Assembly (NCBI GenBank): GCA_028687035.1
Contig: JAQUAX010000018.1
Coordinates: 1 to 62,315, forward strand
DNA: 62,315 bases
Direction: 5' to 3'
From: Dechloromonas sp.
Lineage (GTDB): Bacteria > Pseudomonadota > Gammaproteobacteria > Burkholderiales > Rhodocyclaceae
Shown here: positions 27,990 to 40,077 of the stretch, one piece after another
Numbering within the stretch: position 1 is the stretch's first letter
How the letters are laid out: the number at the start of each line of letters is the position of its first letter
Made by a program: the position numbers and the translations under genes
Notes under the pieces: model-generated
Told to the model about the DNA's origin: nothing
Database searches by the model: none
What the model saw: only the letters and a program-made list of their open reading frames with translations

Positions 27990-29115
27990 TCAGGGCCAGG
28001 CGCGTGCGCCCCAGATCATCCGTTTGGCGACGAAATGCCGGGCCGGCGGGAAGACGTCGAGCGCCCACAGGCCGAGGCCGCGGGCCAGCTTCAGCGGCGC
28101 GCAGTCGTTCGAGAACAGGCGGACGATGCCGTCGGTGAACAGCGCGCCGCCGTCGCGGTCGAGCCGGCGGCTGGCCGCGTAGCGGTCGAGGCTGGCGCGG
28201 TCAACGCCGTCGGCGAGCAGGATTTCGGCCAGCTGCCAGGCGTCGCGCAGCCCGAGGTTGAAGCCCTGGCCGGAGACCGGGTGCAGTGTCTGCGCGCAGT
28301 TGCCGATCCACACCTGGCGGCCGTCGACCAGCGTCCGGCGGCGGCGCAGCGCGAGCGGGAAACGGCTGCGCGGGCCGGGCCGCGACAGCCGCAGGCGCCG
28401 GCCGAACTGGGCCTGCAGCGTGTCGGCGAATGCTGCGTCGTCGAGCGCCATCACCGCGTCGGCTTTGGCCGGCGGGAGCGTGAAGACGACCGAGTATTCG
28501 TCGCCGAGCGGCAGCAGCGCGAGCGGACCGTCCGGCGTGAAGCGCTCCCAGGCACGCCGGCCGTGGCCCGGCTCGGGCGTCACCTCGCAGATCACCGCGT
28601 GCTGCGCGTAGTCGCTGACCGTGACCGCCGGGTCGTCGCCCGGCGTGCCTTCGGCATGGACCAGCAGGCGGCAGCGCAGCTCGCGCTCGCCGCCGGCGTC
28701 GCGCAGCAGCACGCGGATGCCGTCGTCGTCCGGCGCGGTGTCGATGATTTCGGCGCCGGCGATCAGCGCGCCGGCTTCGATCCGGGCGGCCAGCGCGGCG
28801 GCCAGGTCGCGGTAGCGGACGACGTAGCCGAGCGCCGGCAGGCCGTGCTCGGCGTGGTCGATCAGCGTGCGGCCGAAGCCGTCCTTCTGCGACACGTGGA
28901 TGGTCTCGATCGGTGTCGCGGCGCGGGCCGGCCAGGCGCCGATCTGTTCGAGCAGTTCGCGGGCGCCGTGCGACAGCGCCAGCGCCCGCGGGTCGGCCTG
29001 CAGCGCCGCTTGCGGTCGACGGTCGATCAGCCGCGATTTCAGTCCGCCGGCGGCCAGCGCGCAGTGCAAGGTCATGCCGACCGGACCGGCGCCGACGATC
29101 AGGATATCGACGCGT

Positions 29116-29123
<8 letters not shown>
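27990..29123 (-). CDS. ubiH: UbiH/UbiF family FAD-dependent hydroxylase
   Basis: This 377-residue flavoprotein monooxygenase of ubiquinone synthesis has the N-terminal Rossmann motif DILIVGAGPVGMTLHCAL. The second FAD motif is WIGNCAQTLHPVSGQGFNLG, where the usual GD/GNAA reads GNCA. The third is the RYRDLA segment. It probably hydroxylates the ubiquinone ring; UbiH, UbiF and UbiI cannot be separated without a tree. It overlaps the pepP stop by eight bases, an arrangement (pepP-ubiH) known in E. coli. Confidence 0.87.
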
Positions 29124-31106
<1,983 letters not shown>

Positions 31107-32123
31107 TTACTTGTAGCGGTAGCCGATCAGGTCGGTCTGTCCGTCGAGCCGGTCGAGCAGGTTCAGCAGCGGCTTCAACTGCAGGTAGCGGCCGGCGGTC
31201 TTCTTGGCGTAGGTCATGAAGCGCGGCAGGTCCTCGATGTACTTGTCCTTGCCGTCGCGGTAGTTCAGGCGGCAGAAGATGCCGAGCACCTTCAGGTGGC
31301 GCTGCAGGCCCATCAGTTCGTAGTCGCGCCAGAAGTCGCCGAAGTCGGCGCGGACCGGCAGTCCGGCGGCGCGCGCCTTTTCCCAGTAGCGGACGACCCA
31401 GTCGATTTCCTGTTCCTCGTCCCACGAAATGAAGGCATCGCGGAACAGCGACACGACGTCGTAGGTGATCGGGCCGTAAACGGCGTCCTGGAAGTCGATG
31501 ATGCCCGGCGTCAGCGTCGCCTCGCTTTCGACGACCATCAGGTTGCGCGGCATGAAGTCGCGGTGCACGAAGACCTTGGGCTGGTTCAGCGCCGAGTTGA
31601 TCAGGAACCTGAAGGTCCGGTCGAGCATGACTTTGTCTTCGTCGGAGAGTTCGATGCCGAGGTGACGGCCGACGAACCATTCCGGGAAGAGGTCCATTTC
31701 GCGGCGCAGCAGCGTCGCATCGTAGGGGGGCAGCGTGGCCGGCGTCGACGCGAGCTGCCACTGGACGAGCGCGTCGAGGACCGGGCGGATCAGCGTGTCG
31801 GCCAGCGACAGGTCGGCGTTCAGCGCATCGAGATAGCCGATGCGGCCGAGGTCGGTCAGCACCAGGAAGCCGTTGTCGAGGTCCTGGTCGAGCACGCGCG
31901 GCGCGGCCAGGCCGGCCTTGGCGAGCAGGCCGGCGACCTGGATGAAGGGTCGGCAGTTTTCCTTGTCGGGCGGCGCATCCATCAGGATGCGCGTCGTGCC
32001 GTCCGGCCAGGTCAGCCGGAAGTAGCGGCGAAAGCTGGCGTCGGCCGAGGCCGGCGTGAGGGAGACGGATTGGTTCGGGAAGCGACCGGCAACCCAGTCG
32101 GTAACAAGTTGATCGCGCGACAT
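31107..32123 (-). CDS. amgK: Anomeric MurNAc/GlcNAc kinase
   Basis: AmgK phosphorylates the anomeric carbon of recovered MurNAc and GlcNAc. The 338-residue protein has an aminoglycoside-phosphotransferase fold with the catalytic loop [14 protein letters not shown] (Asp and Asn) and the metal-binding [13 protein letters not shown] chose the ATG at 32123 ([11 protein letters not shown]); the frame runs 25 codons further upstream without resemblance. It diverges from lptD across 82 bases. The same lptD/amgK/murU neighbourhood is known in Pseudomonas. Confidence 0.9.
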   Translation of the reverse strand: MSRDQLVTDWVAGRFPNQSVSLTPASADASFRRYFRLTWPDGTTRILMDAPPDKENCRPFIQVAGLLAKAGLAAPRVLDQDLDNGFLVLTDLGRIGYLDALNADLSLADTLIRPVLDALVQWQLASTPATLPPYDATLLRREMDLFPEWFVGRHLGIELSDEDKVMLDRTFRFLINSALNQPKVFVHRDFMPRNLMVVESEATLTPGIIDFQDAVYGPITYDVVSLFRDAFISWDEEQEIDWVVRYWEKARAAGLPVRADFGDFWRDYELMGLQRHLKVLGIFCRLNYRDGKDKYIEDLPRFMTYAKKTAGRYLQLKPLLNLLDRLDGQTDLIGYRYK

Positions 32124-32143
32124 CTGGCGGGGTGGGTTCGTTG

Positions 32144-32149
32144 TAGAAT
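32144..32149 (+). promoter_or_regulatory. Candidate lptD promoter -10 box
   Basis: TAGAAT sits 57 bases before the lptD ATG in the gap shared with divergent amgK. A matching -35 is not clear. No sigma-E consensus is obvious. Confidence 0.35.
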
Positions 32150-32205
32150 GGCGCGATTTTAACACTTGGGCATCGTCCGTTCCGGCGTCCGCCCCCAATG
32201 CCCCG

Positions 32206-34668
32206 ATGACCGGTTACCCGCGCCGCCCGCTCGCCGTTTTCGTCTGCTGCCTGTTCGCCGGCCTGCCGGCCGGCGCCGTCGCGGCCGAACCGTCCCCGGC
32301 CGCTGCCGACGATGCCGGCGTCCTGCCGCTCCGTTCCGAGCGCCAGTTCAACATCCGCACGCGCAAGCAGCCCTCCCCGGCGGGCGACGGCGCTGCCGCC
32401 GCCCCGGCCGCAGCGGCGGTTTCCGTGATCGCCGACCGCATCGAGGGACGGGTCGATGAAGGCACGGTCGCCGAGGGCAAGGTCGAATTGCGCAAGGCGG
32501 GCACGCTGGTCCAGGCCGACCGGGCGATCTACCGGCCGTTGACCGACGAGGTCGAAGCCGACGGCAATGTCCGGATGTTCCGGGAGGGCGCCGAGGTCGG
32601 CACCCCCCATCTGCGCATCCGCCTGTCGGACCAGATCGGCTTTGCCGACCGGGCCGACTACCACATCGTCCGCCAACGCGAGAACCGCTTCTACGATCCG
32701 CGCAAGGCCCGGATCCGGGTTTCGCTCGGCTACGGGGGATCTTCCGGGGCGCCGATGATGCTCAATGTGCCGGGCAGCTACGGCCTGCCGACGCCGGGCG
32801 ATGCCAAGCGGACGTCCGAGGTCAACGGCGAGGCCGAACGCGTCGATTTCGAGGGCGAGAACCAGATGCGCCTGACCTCGGCCAGCTTCTCAACCTGCAA
32901 GCCGGGCCAGACCGAGTGGTACCTGAAGGCCGACGAAATCCAGCTCGACTACGACGAAAACGAGGGCATGGCCCGTCATGCGTCGATCCATTTCAAGGAC
33001 GTGCCGATCTTCTACATGCCGGCGGCGTCGTTCCCGCTGAACGGCCAGCGGCGCTCCGGCTTCCTGATGCCGATGCTGTCGGCGACGACCAAGACCGGTC
33101 TCGACCTGACCGTACCGTATTACTGGAGCATCGCGCCGAACTACGACCTGACGCTGATGCCGCGTCAGATGACCAAGCGCGGCACGCAGTTGGGCGTCGA
33201 GGCGCGCTACCTCGATTACAACTACCAGGGCCTGTGGCGCGCCGAGTACCTGCCCAACGACGAGGTCGACAAGCGCGAACGCTACGCTTACCGCATCCAG
33301 CACCAGCACAACCTGGGGCAGGGCCTGTCCGGCCTGATCAACTGGAACGCGGTGTCCGACGACGCCTACTGGCAGGACCTGTCGTCGCACCTGTTGCGCA
33401 CCTCGCAGGTCCAGCTGCCGCGCCAGCTGCAGCTCGCCTATTCGCCGTCGCCCTGGCTGCAGGGCAGCCTGCAGGTGCTGCGCTACCAGACGCTGATGCT
33501 CGACCCGAATATCAAGCGCCCCTATTTCCTGGAGCCGCAGCTGAACATCGTCGGCTACCGGCCCGACGTGTTCAAGACCGACCTCTCGGTGATCGGCCAG
33601 TTCTCCCGCTTCACGCACGACGACAAGGCCAATTTCGTCAATGGCGACCGCTTCGTGCTGTATCCGCAGGTGTCGCTGCCCATCGTCAACCCGGCCTTCC
33701 AGATCACGCCGAAGATCGGCCTGCACATGACCAAGTACTCGATCGACCGTGCCGCCGACAGCGATGTCAGCCGGGTGCTGCCGATCTTCTCGGTCGATTC
33801 GACGATGACCTTCGAGCGCCGCGACAACTGGTTCGGGCGCGACTACATCCAGACGCTGGAGCCGCGCCTGTACTACGTGAATATCCCGTACCGCGACCAG
33901 AGCCGGATTCCGGTCTTCGATTCGTCGCTGAACGACTTCAACTTCGCGCAGATCTTCTCCGAGAACCGCTACAGCGGCTACGACCGGATCAACGACGTCA
34001 ATCACCTGACGGCCGGCGTCGTCACCCGGCTGATCGACGGAACCAGCGGCGTCGAGCGCTTCAAGGCGATGATCGGCCAGCGCTACTACTTCCGGCAAAG
34101 CCGCGTCGTGCTCAACGACACAAGCAACGACCAAGCGCCACCGAAGGGCAGTTCCAACCTGGTCGCCGCGGTCAACGGCCTGATCGCCGCCAAAACCTAC
34201 ATCGACCTGGCCTGGGAATACAACTTCCGCGACAACGCCAGCGAGCGCCTGGCCGCCGGCGTCCGCTACCAGCCGGAGCTGGGCAAGGTGCTGTCGGCCA
34301 GCTACCGCTACACCCGCGACCCGGTGACCGGCGCCTCGACCGTCGACCAGTTCGACATCGCCGGGCAGTGGCCGCTGACCGCGCGCTGGTCGGCGGTGGG
34401 TCGCTACAACTGGTCGATCCGCGACGAGCGCCTGCTCGAAGCGATCGCCGGCATCGAATACAACGCCGGCTGCTGGGCGATGCGCTTCGTCGCCCAGCGC
34501 CTGACCGCGATCACCGGCGTGCCGAACAACTCCTTCTTCCTGCAGCTCGAACTCAACGATTTCGGCAGCATCGGTTCCAACCCGCTGACGCTGCTGCGCC
34601 GCAGCGTTCCCGGCTACGGCAAGATCAACGAACTGCCCGACGCGGGCAGCCCGCTCTCCTCCCAATGA
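32206..34668 (+). CDS. lptD: LPS assembly outer-membrane protein LptD
   Basis: LptD with LptE inserts lipopolysaccharide into the outer leaflet. The 820-residue protein has a Sec signal (cleavage near AVAAE, residue 27), a periplasmic OstA/jelly-roll domain (about 75-200) and a large C-terminal beta-barrel. The barrel includes family blocks such as [14 protein letters not shown] and NAGCWAMRF. Only two cysteines lie in the mature chain, Cys231 and Cys756, so just one interdomain disulfide is possible, against two in E. coli. It leads the lptD-surA-pdxA-rsmA operon and overlaps surA. Confidence 0.96.
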   Translation: MTGYPRRPLAVFVCCLFAGLPAGAVAAEPSPAAADDAGVLPLRSERQFNIRTRKQPSPAGDGAAAAPAAAAVSVIADRIEGRVDEGTVAEGKVELRKAGTLVQADRAIYRPLTDEVEADGNVRMFREGAEVGTPHLRIRLSDQIGFADRADYHIVRQRENRFYDPRKARIRVSLGYGGSSGAPMMLNVPGSYGLPTPGDAKRTSEVNGEAERVDFEGENQMRLTSASFSTCKPGQTEWYLKADEIQLDYDENEGMARHASIHFKDVPIFYMPAASFPLNGQRRSGFLMPMLSATTKTGLDLTVPYYWSIAPNYDLTLMPRQMTKRGTQLGVEARYLDYNYQGLWRAEYLPNDEVDKRERYAYRIQHQHNLGQGLSGLINWNAVSDDAYWQDLSSHLLRTSQVQLPRQLQLAYSPSPWLQGSLQVLRYQTLMLDPNIKRPYFLEPQLNIVGYRPDVFKTDLSVIGQFSRFTHDDKANFVNGDRFVLYPQVSLPIVNPAFQITPKIGLHMTKYSIDRAADSDVSRVLPIFSVDSTMTFERRDNWFGRDYIQTLEPRLYYVNIPYRDQSRIPVFDSSLNDFNFAQIFSENRYSGYDRINDVNHLTAGVVTRLIDGTSGVERFKAMIGQRYYFRQSRVVLNDTSNDQAPPKGSSNLVAAVNGLIAAKTYIDLAWEYNFRDNASERLAAGVRYQPELGKVLSASYRYTRDPVTGASTVDQFDIAGQWPLTARWSAVGRYNWSIRDERLLEAIAGIEYNAGCWAMRFVAQRLTAITGVPNNSFFLQLELNDFGSIGSNPLTLLRRSVPGYGKINELPDAGSPLSSQ

Positions 34669-35972
34669 AGACCATGAACTCATTCCTCCGCCGCCTGATC
34701 CTGTCGCTTTGCTGCCTGGCCGCCGTCTCCGCGTCGGCTGCCCCGGGCGAGCCGGTCGAGGCCGACCGCATCGTCGCCGTCGTCGGCAGCGAGGTGATCA
34801 CCGGCTACGACCTGCGTACCCGGCTCGACGCCGCACTTCGCCAGTTGCAGAAACAGGGCACGCCGCTGCCGCCGCAGGACGTGCTCGAGCGCCAGCTGCT
34901 CGAGCGCCTGATCATGGAGCAGGTCCAGCTGCAATACGCCCGCGAGTCCGGCATGCGCGTCGACGATGCCCAACTCGACCAGGCGATCGGCCGGATCGCG
35001 GCGAACAACAAGATGAGCCCGCAGATGTTCCGGCTGGCGCTCGAAGGCGACGGCATTCCCTACGCCGCCTTCCGCGAGGAGATCCGCAACGAGATGCTGA
35101 TGGTCCGGCTGCGCGAGCGCGAGGTCGACGGCAAGCTGGTGATTTCCGACAGCGAGATCGACAACTACCTGGCCGAGCAGAAGGTGGCCGGCGGCGGCGA
35201 GGAATACCAGATCGCGCACATCCTGCTGCGGGCGCCCGAATCGGCCAGCCCCGAGCAGCTGAAGAAGCTGCGCCTGCGCGGCGAAGAGGCTCTGAAGCGG
35301 GCCCGGGCCGGCGAGAATTTCTCGGTGCTGACCGCGGCCTACTCGGACGCCCAGGATGCGCTGCAGGGCGGCAGCTTCGGCTGGCGCACGCTGGACCGCC
35401 TGCCGGCGCTGTACGCCGAAGCCGCGGCCGCGCTGAAAGCCGGCGAGACCAGCGAACTGCTGCGTTCCGCGGCCGGCTTCCACATCGTCAAGCTGGTCGC
35501 CAAGCGCGGCGGTGCGGCGCCTGTGTCGGTCCGCCAGACCCGTGCCCGCCACATCCTGGTCCGCATCAACGAGGTGGTTTCCGCCGATGACGCCCGCCAC
35601 AAGCTCGAACTGGTCCGCGAACGCATCGTCAATGGCGTCGATTTCGCCGAACAGGCCCGTCTCTATTCGCAGGACGGCTCCGGTCCCAAGGGCGGCGAAC
35701 TCGGCTGGCTGAATCCGGGCGACACCGTGCCGGAATTCGAGCGCGCGATGGATGCGCTGGCGCCGGGCGAGGTCAGCCCCATCGTCCAGTCGCCGTTCGG
35801 CATGCACCTGATCCAGGTCATGGAGCGCCGCGAGCGCGACGTCTCCGATGAGCGCCAGCGCATGAACGCCCGCCAGACGCTGCGCGAGCGCAAGCTCGAC
35901 GAGTCCTACCAGGACTGGCTGCGCCAGCTGCGCGACCGGACCTACGTCGAAAACCGCCTGGAAGAGCGATGA
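34665..35972 (+). CDS. surA: Periplasmic chaperone/peptidyl-prolyl isomerase SurA
   Basis: SurA escorts outer-membrane proteins, LptD among them, across the periplasm. The 435-residue protein has a signal peptide ([19 protein letters not shown]), a SurA N-terminal chaperone domain ([18 protein letters not shown] onward) and two parvulin domains. The first parvulin begins near [12 protein letters not shown] and the second near [11 protein letters not shown]. The ATG at 34665 overlaps the lptD stop; another in-frame ATG three codons later is possible. Confidence 0.95.
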   Translation: MKTMNSFLRRLILSLCCLAAVSASAAPGEPVEADRIVAVVGSEVITGYDLRTRLDAALRQLQKQGTPLPPQDVLERQLLERLIMEQVQLQYARESGMRVDDAQLDQAIGRIAANNKMSPQMFRLALEGDGIPYAAFREEIRNEMLMVRLREREVDGKLVISDSEIDNYLAEQKVAGGGEEYQIAHILLRAPESASPEQLKKLRLRGEEALKRARAGENFSVLTAAYSDAQDALQGGSFGWRTLDRLPALYAEAAAALKAGETSELLRSAAGFHIVKLVAKRGGAAPVSVRQTRARHILVRINEVVSADDARHKLELVRERIVNGVDFAEQARLYSQDGSGPKGGELGWLNPGDTVPEFERAMDALAPGEVSPIVQSPFGMHLIQVMERRERDVSDERQRMNARQTLRERKLDESYQDWLRQLRDRTYVENRLEER

Positions 35973-36970
35973 GCCGTCCCGTCATCGCCGTGACCAGCGG
36001 CGAGCCGGCCGGCATCGGTCCCGAACTCTGCCTGCGCCTGGCCGGCTGGAACGGTCCGGCCCGCCCGGTCGTGCTCGGCGACCGCGAACTGCTCGCCGGG
36101 CGCGCCGCGGCCCTCGGCCTGCCGCTCCGGCTGCGCGAATATCGCCCGGATGCCGCGGTCGACCGCGACGAACTCGAGGTCCTGCACGTCCCGCTCGCGG
36201 TCCGCGCGCAGGCTGGCCGGCTCGATCCGGCCAACGGCGGCTACGTGCTGGCGCTGCTCGACCGCGCACTGACCGGCTGCGTCGCCGGTGAATTCGCCGC
36301 GATGGCGACGGCGCCGGTGCACAAAGGGGTCATCAACCAGGCCGGCGTCCATTTCACCGGCCACACCGAATACCTCGCCGAAAAGACCGGCACGCCGCTG
36401 GTCGTCATGATGCTGGCCGGCGACACGGAGCGCGGTCCGCTGCGCGTCGCGCTGGCCACCACCCACCTGCCGCTGAAGGACGTTCCGGCGGCGATCACCG
36501 CCGACCTGCTCGAGCGCACGCTGCGCATCCTCGATGCCGACCTGCGCGGCAAGTACGGCCTGCCCCGGCCGCGCATCCTGGTCGCCGGCCTGAATCCGCA
36601 TGCCGGCGAGGGCGGCTACCTCGGCCGCGAGGAAATCGACGTCATCACCCCGGTGCTGGAGCAATTGCGCGGCGAAGGCATGCAACTGTCCGGTCCTCAT
36701 CCGGCCGACACGATGTTCACGCCGCCGGTGCTGGCCGGGGGGGACGCCGTGCTCGCGATGTACCACGATCAGGGGCTGACCGCGCTGAAATACGCGACCT
36801 TCGGCCACGGCATCAACGTCACGCTGGGGCTGCCCATCATCCGCACCTCGGTCGACCACGGTACCGCGCTGGAACTGGCCGGCAGCGGCCGGGCCGATGC
36901 CGGCAGCCTGTTCGAGGCGGTCGCCGAGGCCGCGCGCATGGCCGCCTGCCGTCAGGGAGAAGGACGATGA
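35969..36970 (+). CDS. pdxA: 4-hydroxythreonine-4-phosphate dehydrogenase
   Basis: PdxA oxidises 4-phosphohydroxy-threonine in the DXP-dependent route to pyridoxine phosphate. The 333-residue protein begins with [18 protein letters not shown]. It has [12 protein letters not shown] with the metal-binding His, [16 protein letters not shown], and [13 protein letters not shown] near the C-terminus. It overlaps surA and rsmA in ATGA junctions. Epd, which works earlier in the same pathway, is encoded at 49.7-50.7 kb. Confidence 0.96.
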   Translation: MSRPVIAVTSGEPAGIGPELCLRLAGWNGPARPVVLGDRELLAGRAAALGLPLRLREYRPDAAVDRDELEVLHVPLAVRAQAGRLDPANGGYVLALLDRALTGCVAGEFAAMATAPVHKGVINQAGVHFTGHTEYLAEKTGTPLVVMMLAGDTERGPLRVALATTHLPLKDVPAAITADLLERTLRILDADLRGKYGLPRPRILVAGLNPHAGEGGYLGREEIDVITPVLEQLRGEGMQLSGPHPADTMFTPPVLAGGDAVLAMYHDQGLTALKYATFGHGINVTLGLPIIRTSVDHGTALELAGSGRADAGSLFEAVAEAARMAACRQGEGR

Positions 36971-37758
36971 AGAAACCCGTCGCCGGTACCTCGCACGTCG
37001 CCCGCAAGCGTTTCGGGCAGAATTTCCTCGTCGACCGCGGCATCATCGACGGCATCGTATCGGCGATCCGGCCGCAGCGCGGCGACACCGTCGTCGAGAT
37101 CGGCCCCGGCCTGGGGGCGATCACCGAGCCGCTGCTCGAGCGCGTCGACACGCTGCACGTCGTCGAGATCGACCGCGACCTGATCGCCCGGCTGAAGCAG
37201 CGCCATCTGCCGGAGCGCCTGTGCATCCACGAGGGCGACGCGCTCGCCTTCGATTTCTCGAGCATCGGCCGCGACCTGCGCCTGGTCGGCAACCTGCCGT
37301 ACAACATTTCGACGCCCTTGCTCTTCCACCTCGCCGACTACGGCAATTGCGTGCATGACATGCATTTCATGCTGCAGAAGGAGGTTGTCGAACGCATGGT
37401 CGCCGAGCCGGGCGATGCCGATTTCGGCCGCCTGTCGGTGATGCTGCAGTACCGTTTCTGGCTCGAATGGCTGATCGACGTGCCGCCGGAAAGCTTCGAT
37501 CCGCCACCCAAGGTCGACTCGGCCGTCGTCCGGCTGATTCCGAAAGCGGCGGAACTGCGCGACGCGCGCGACGAGGCCCTGCTGTCCCGCGTCGTCCAGG
37601 CGGCATTCGCACAACGCCGCAAGATGCTGCGCAACACGCTGAAGGGCGTGCTCGACGACGCCGGCTTCGCGGCGCTCGGCATCGCCCCGACCTTGCGCCC
37701 GGAAGACCTGCCGGTCGCCGACTACGTCAGGATCGCCAATTACCTGGCGGACCGATGA
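36967..37758 (+). CDS. rsmA: 16S rRNA adenine dimethyltransferase (KsgA)
   Basis: RsmA dimethylates two adjacent adenines in helix 45 of 16S rRNA during late small-subunit assembly. It is 263 residues. The family start [14 protein letters not shown], the SAM motif [16 protein letters not shown] and the catalytic [14 protein letters not shown] are all present. It ends the lptD-surA-pdxA-rsmA operon and is followed at once by a strong terminator. Confidence 0.97.
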   Translation: MKKPVAGTSHVARKRFGQNFLVDRGIIDGIVSAIRPQRGDTVVEIGPGLGAITEPLLERVDTLHVVEIDRDLIARLKQRHLPERLCIHEGDALAFDFSSIGRDLRLVGNLPYNISTPLLFHLADYGNCVHDMHFMLQKEVVERMVAEPGDADFGRLSVMLQYRFWLEWLIDVPPESFDPPPKVDSAVVRLIPKAAELRDARDEALLSRVVQAAFAQRRKMLRNTLKGVLDDAGFAALGIAPTLRPEDLPVADYVRIANYLADR

Positions 37759-37760
37759 AA

Positions 37761-37786
37761 AAAACCCGCCGGAAGGCGGGTTTTTC
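37761..37786 (+). terminator. rsmA operon terminator
   Basis: A 10-bp stem (37761-37770 with 37775-37784) with a four-base loop and a T-tract starts two bases after the rsmA stop codon. Confidence 0.9.
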
Positions 37787-37814
37787 GTCTGCAGGGTGTT
37801 CAGCTTTTTCCGGC

Positions 37815-37842
37815 TTGTCCTGCTGCGCCGCATTCGTATTAA
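37815..37842 (+). promoter_or_regulatory. Candidate promoter for the 108-aa gene
   Basis: TTGTCC at 37815 and TATTAA at 37837 are spaced 16 bases apart, in an AT-richer patch between the rsmA terminator and the next gene's Shine-Dalgarno sequence. The match is weak to moderate. Confidence 0.35.
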
Positions 37843-37893
37843 ATTTGCCTGGCCGTCAATGGAAGCGCTGCTCGTCAGCGTCGGGAGAGAAGC

Positions 37894-38220
37894 ATGGATC
37901 TTCAGAAAGAATTCAGGGATCAGGAACTGGAACAGATCGTCGAGGAAGCGGCGATTTACATGTGCGCCTGCCCCGGCGAGGTGGCCAAGGAAATTCGCCG
38001 GCTGCGCAGCCTGATTCGTTACCAGCGCGATTGCATCAACGGCGGGAAATCACCCGAAATCGTCCATCAGACCATCGAGGCCTCCGCCCGGGAGGCGCAT
38101 GCCGTCATGGAGAAATGCCTCGAGCGTGTGCTGGAAATAGAGGGATGGAACCGGCAAACGCTGAAGATGCCCGCAGGCCTTCGCAAACTGAGGGACGAAC
38201 TGTTGAGTCGTCCGGATTAG
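37894..38220 (+). CDS. Uncharacterised 108-aa helical protein with four cysteines
   Basis: I do not recognise this protein. It is 108 residues, charged and predicted mostly helical, with no signal or membrane segment. Four cysteines (Cys24, Cys26, Cys47, Cys75) include a C-x-C pair in YMCACPGE. The ATG is well supported by GGGAGAG five bases upstream. Rich Glu/Arg content and a heptad-like pattern suggest a helical bundle or a partner-binding protein. It stands alone between the rsmA terminator and a convergent DUF2892 gene. A metal or redox role is only a guess from the cysteines. Confidence 0.8.
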   Translation: MDLQKEFRDQELEQIVEEAAIYMCACPGEVAKEIRRLRSLIRYQRDCINGGKSPEIVHQTIEASAREAHAVMEKCLERVLEIEGWNRQTLKMPAGLRKLRDELLSRPD

Positions 38221-38312
38221 GCTCGGCCAAGCTGGCGGGCCGGCGCCATCGGCTTCCGCTTCCCTGTCCCACCCCGGTTCCGTTCGGCCTGTAAGGCGTG
38301 GGGGAAGCGGAC

Positions 38313-38346
38313 AAAAAAGGCGGGCCGGCTTTCGCCTCCCGCCTCG
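38313..38346 (-). terminator. Terminator after the DUF2892 gene
   Basis: On the minus strand, GGCGGG and CCCGCC (38344-38339 and 38324-38319) enclose an inner GGC-GAAA-GCC hairpin, followed by six T's. The rest of the 156-base gap 38221-38376 shows nothing else I can assign. Confidence 0.8.
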
Positions 38347-38376
38347 CAACAAGCTTGCGCAAGTCGCTGATTTACA

Positions 38377-38568
38377 TCAGTCCTTCTTCATCGGACAGGT
38401 ATTCAGGCCGAGCAGCGGGTACAGCGGGCACCAGCCCATCAGGCCGGTGGCGAGCGGGACCACGCCGATCCAGGCCCAGACCGGGCCGCCCATCAGCGCC
38501 CAGGCGACCAGCGCGAGGCCGGCCAGGATGCGCAGGATCTTGTCGATGCCGCCAACGTTGCTTTTCAT
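38377..38568 (-). CDS. DUF2892 small membrane protein
   Basis: This 63-residue protein matches DUF2892. It starts MKSNVGGIDKILRILAGLAL, has two hydrophobic helices separated by a short turn, and ends in the typical segment GWCPLYPLLGLNTCPMKKD. The two cysteines in that tail are a family hallmark. The same domain forms the membrane tail of YgaP-like rhodaneses. GGAG lies seven bases before the ATG. The gene follows a Crp/Fnr regulator on the same strand by 70 bases and may be its target. Its function is unknown. Confidence 0.85.
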   Translation of the reverse strand: MKSNVGGIDKILRILAGLALVAWALMGGPVWAWIGVVPLATGLMGWCPLYPLLGLNTCPMKKD

Positions 38569-38638
38569 GGTGCGTTCTCCTTCATGTGATTGACCCGCGA
38601 AATGTACCGGCGCGACGCCCGGGCGTATGTAACCTGGG

Positions 38639-39307
38639 TCACACAGCCGCGAGTTTCTGCAGTCCGGCGCGGTCGGTCACGGTCAACTGCTCGCGGCCTA
38701 GAGAAACCAGGCCCTGCGCGGCAAAACCCTTGAGCAGCCGGCTGACGATCTCGCGGACGCTGCCCAGTTCGTCGGCCAGTTGCTGGTGCGTGACGTTCAG
38801 CACGTGGCCGCCGCGAGCCAGGATCAGCCGGGCCAGACGCTGGTCGAGCCGGGCGAAGGCGACTTCCTCGACCAGCTGCATCAGTTCGCCGATGCGTTCG
38901 GCGAACAGGTGAAAGACGAAATCGCGGAAAGGGGGGTGGTCGACGAGCAGGTGGCCGAATTCGGCCACCGGCAGCGCGACCAGCGTCAGCGGCGTCTCGG
39001 CGATGCCGCGCGCGTTGTAGTCGGTCGATCCGAGCAGGCAGCTCGAGCTGATGATGCAGGAACCGCCGGGCAGCACGCGGTAGAGCAGCAGCTCGCGGCC
39101 GCTGGGCGCCTGCTTGACGACCTTGATGCTGCCATCGAGCAGCAGCGGGAAGCCCTGGCAGGGCTGGTGCTCGGCGAACACCGTGCTGCCGGCCGGCAGC
39201 CGGAGGGCGGCGTCGGGGCGGAGCAGCGTGCCGAGCCGGTCTTCGGGCAGGCCGGCGAGCGCCGGATAGAGTTCGAGCAGGCGCGGTAGCGCGATACGTT
39301 CGCCCAT
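38639..39307 (-). CDS. Crp/Fnr family transcriptional regulator
   Basis: The 222-residue protein has a cyclic-nucleotide-binding-type N-terminal beta-roll (about 20-125) and a C-terminal winged HTH with THQQLADELGSVREIVSRLL (about 170-189). The FNR N-terminal cysteine cluster is absent; its cysteines are at HQPCQGF and in GGSCIISSSCLLG, so a redox or sulfur-linked signal is possible but unproven. The ATG at 39307 follows exoA by five bases, so it may be cotranscribed with the exonuclease gene. DUF2892 lies downstream. Confidence 0.87.
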   Translation of the reverse strand: MGERIALPRLLELYPALAGLPEDRLGTLLRPDAALRLPAGSTVFAEHQPCQGFPLLLDGSIKVVKQAPSGRELLLYRVLPGGSCIISSSCLLGSTDYNARGIAETPLTLVALPVAEFGHLLVDHPPFRDFVFHLFAERIGELMQLVEEVAFARLDQRLARLILARGGHVLNVTHQQLADELGSVREIVSRLLKGFAAQGLVSLGREQLTVTDRAGLQKLAAV

Positions 39308-39312
39308 CGCCG

Positions 39313-40077
39313 TCAGTCGATCTCGGCCCAGACCGGGGCGTGGTCGGACGGCCGCTCGCGCTTGCGCGGCGCGCGGTCGACGCCGGCGGCGCGGCATTTT
39401 CCGGCGAGCGGCGCCGACAGCAGGATGTGGTCGATGCGCAGCCCGAGGTTCTTCTGGAAGCCGAGCATCCGGTAGTCCCACCAAGAGAAGGTCTTCTCCG
39501 GCTGCTCGAACAGCCGGAAGCTGTCGGTCAGGCCGAGGTCGAGCAGGCGCCGGAAGGCGGCGCGTTCGGGTTCGGAGCACAGGATCTGGCCGGCCCAGCG
39601 GGCCGGGTCGTGCACGTCCCGGTCGTCCGGCGCGATGTTGTAGTCGCCGCACAGCGCGAGCCCGGGGTGGCGCCCGAGCTCCTCGCCGAGCCAGCCGGCC
39701 AGCGCGTCGAGCCAGCGCAGCTTGTAGTCGTACTTGTCGCTGCCGACGGCCTGGCCGTTCGGCATGTAGGCGCAGACGACGCGGACGTCGCCGACGGTGC
39801 CGCTGATCAGGCGTTTCTGCTCGTCCGGGAAATGCGGGTTGCCGCAGACGACGTCGGCGATCGGCTGGCGGGCAAGCAGCGCGACGCCGTTGTAGGTCTT
39901 CTGTCCGGAGAACGCGGCGTGGTAGCCGGCGGCCTCGATCTCGGCGCGCGGGAAATTGGCGTCCTCGAGCTTGAGTTCCTGCAGGCAGACGACGTCGGGC
40001 GCGGCTTCGGCCAGCCAGTCGAGCAGGTGGGGCAGGCGGACCTTCAGCGAATTGACGTTCCAGGCGGCGATCTTCAC
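39313..40077 (-). CDS. xth: Exodeoxyribonuclease III
   Basis: This 254-residue AP endonuclease/3'-5' exonuclease acts in base excision repair. It starts KIAAWNVNSLKVRLPHLLDW, with the metal Glu in CLQELKLED, then GDYNIAPDDRDVHD, LRIDHILLS and the C-terminal catalytic SDHAPVWAEI. Translation starts at a GTG overlapping the stop codon of the DUF4124-glutaredoxin gene. Naming as xth, xthA or exoA differs between genomes. Confidence 0.95.
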   Translation of the reverse strand: MKIAAWNVNSLKVRLPHLLDWLAEAAPDVVCLQELKLEDANFPRAEIEAAGYHAAFSGQKTYNGVALLARQPIADVVCGNPHFPDEQKRLISGTVGDVRVVCAYMPNGQAVGSDKYDYKLRWLDALAGWLGEELGRHPGLALCGDYNIAPDDRDVHDPARWAGQILCSEPERAAFRRLLDLGLTDSFRLFEQPEKTFSWWDYRMLGFQKNLGLRIDHILLSAPLAGKCRAAGVDRAPRKRERPSDHAPVWAEID

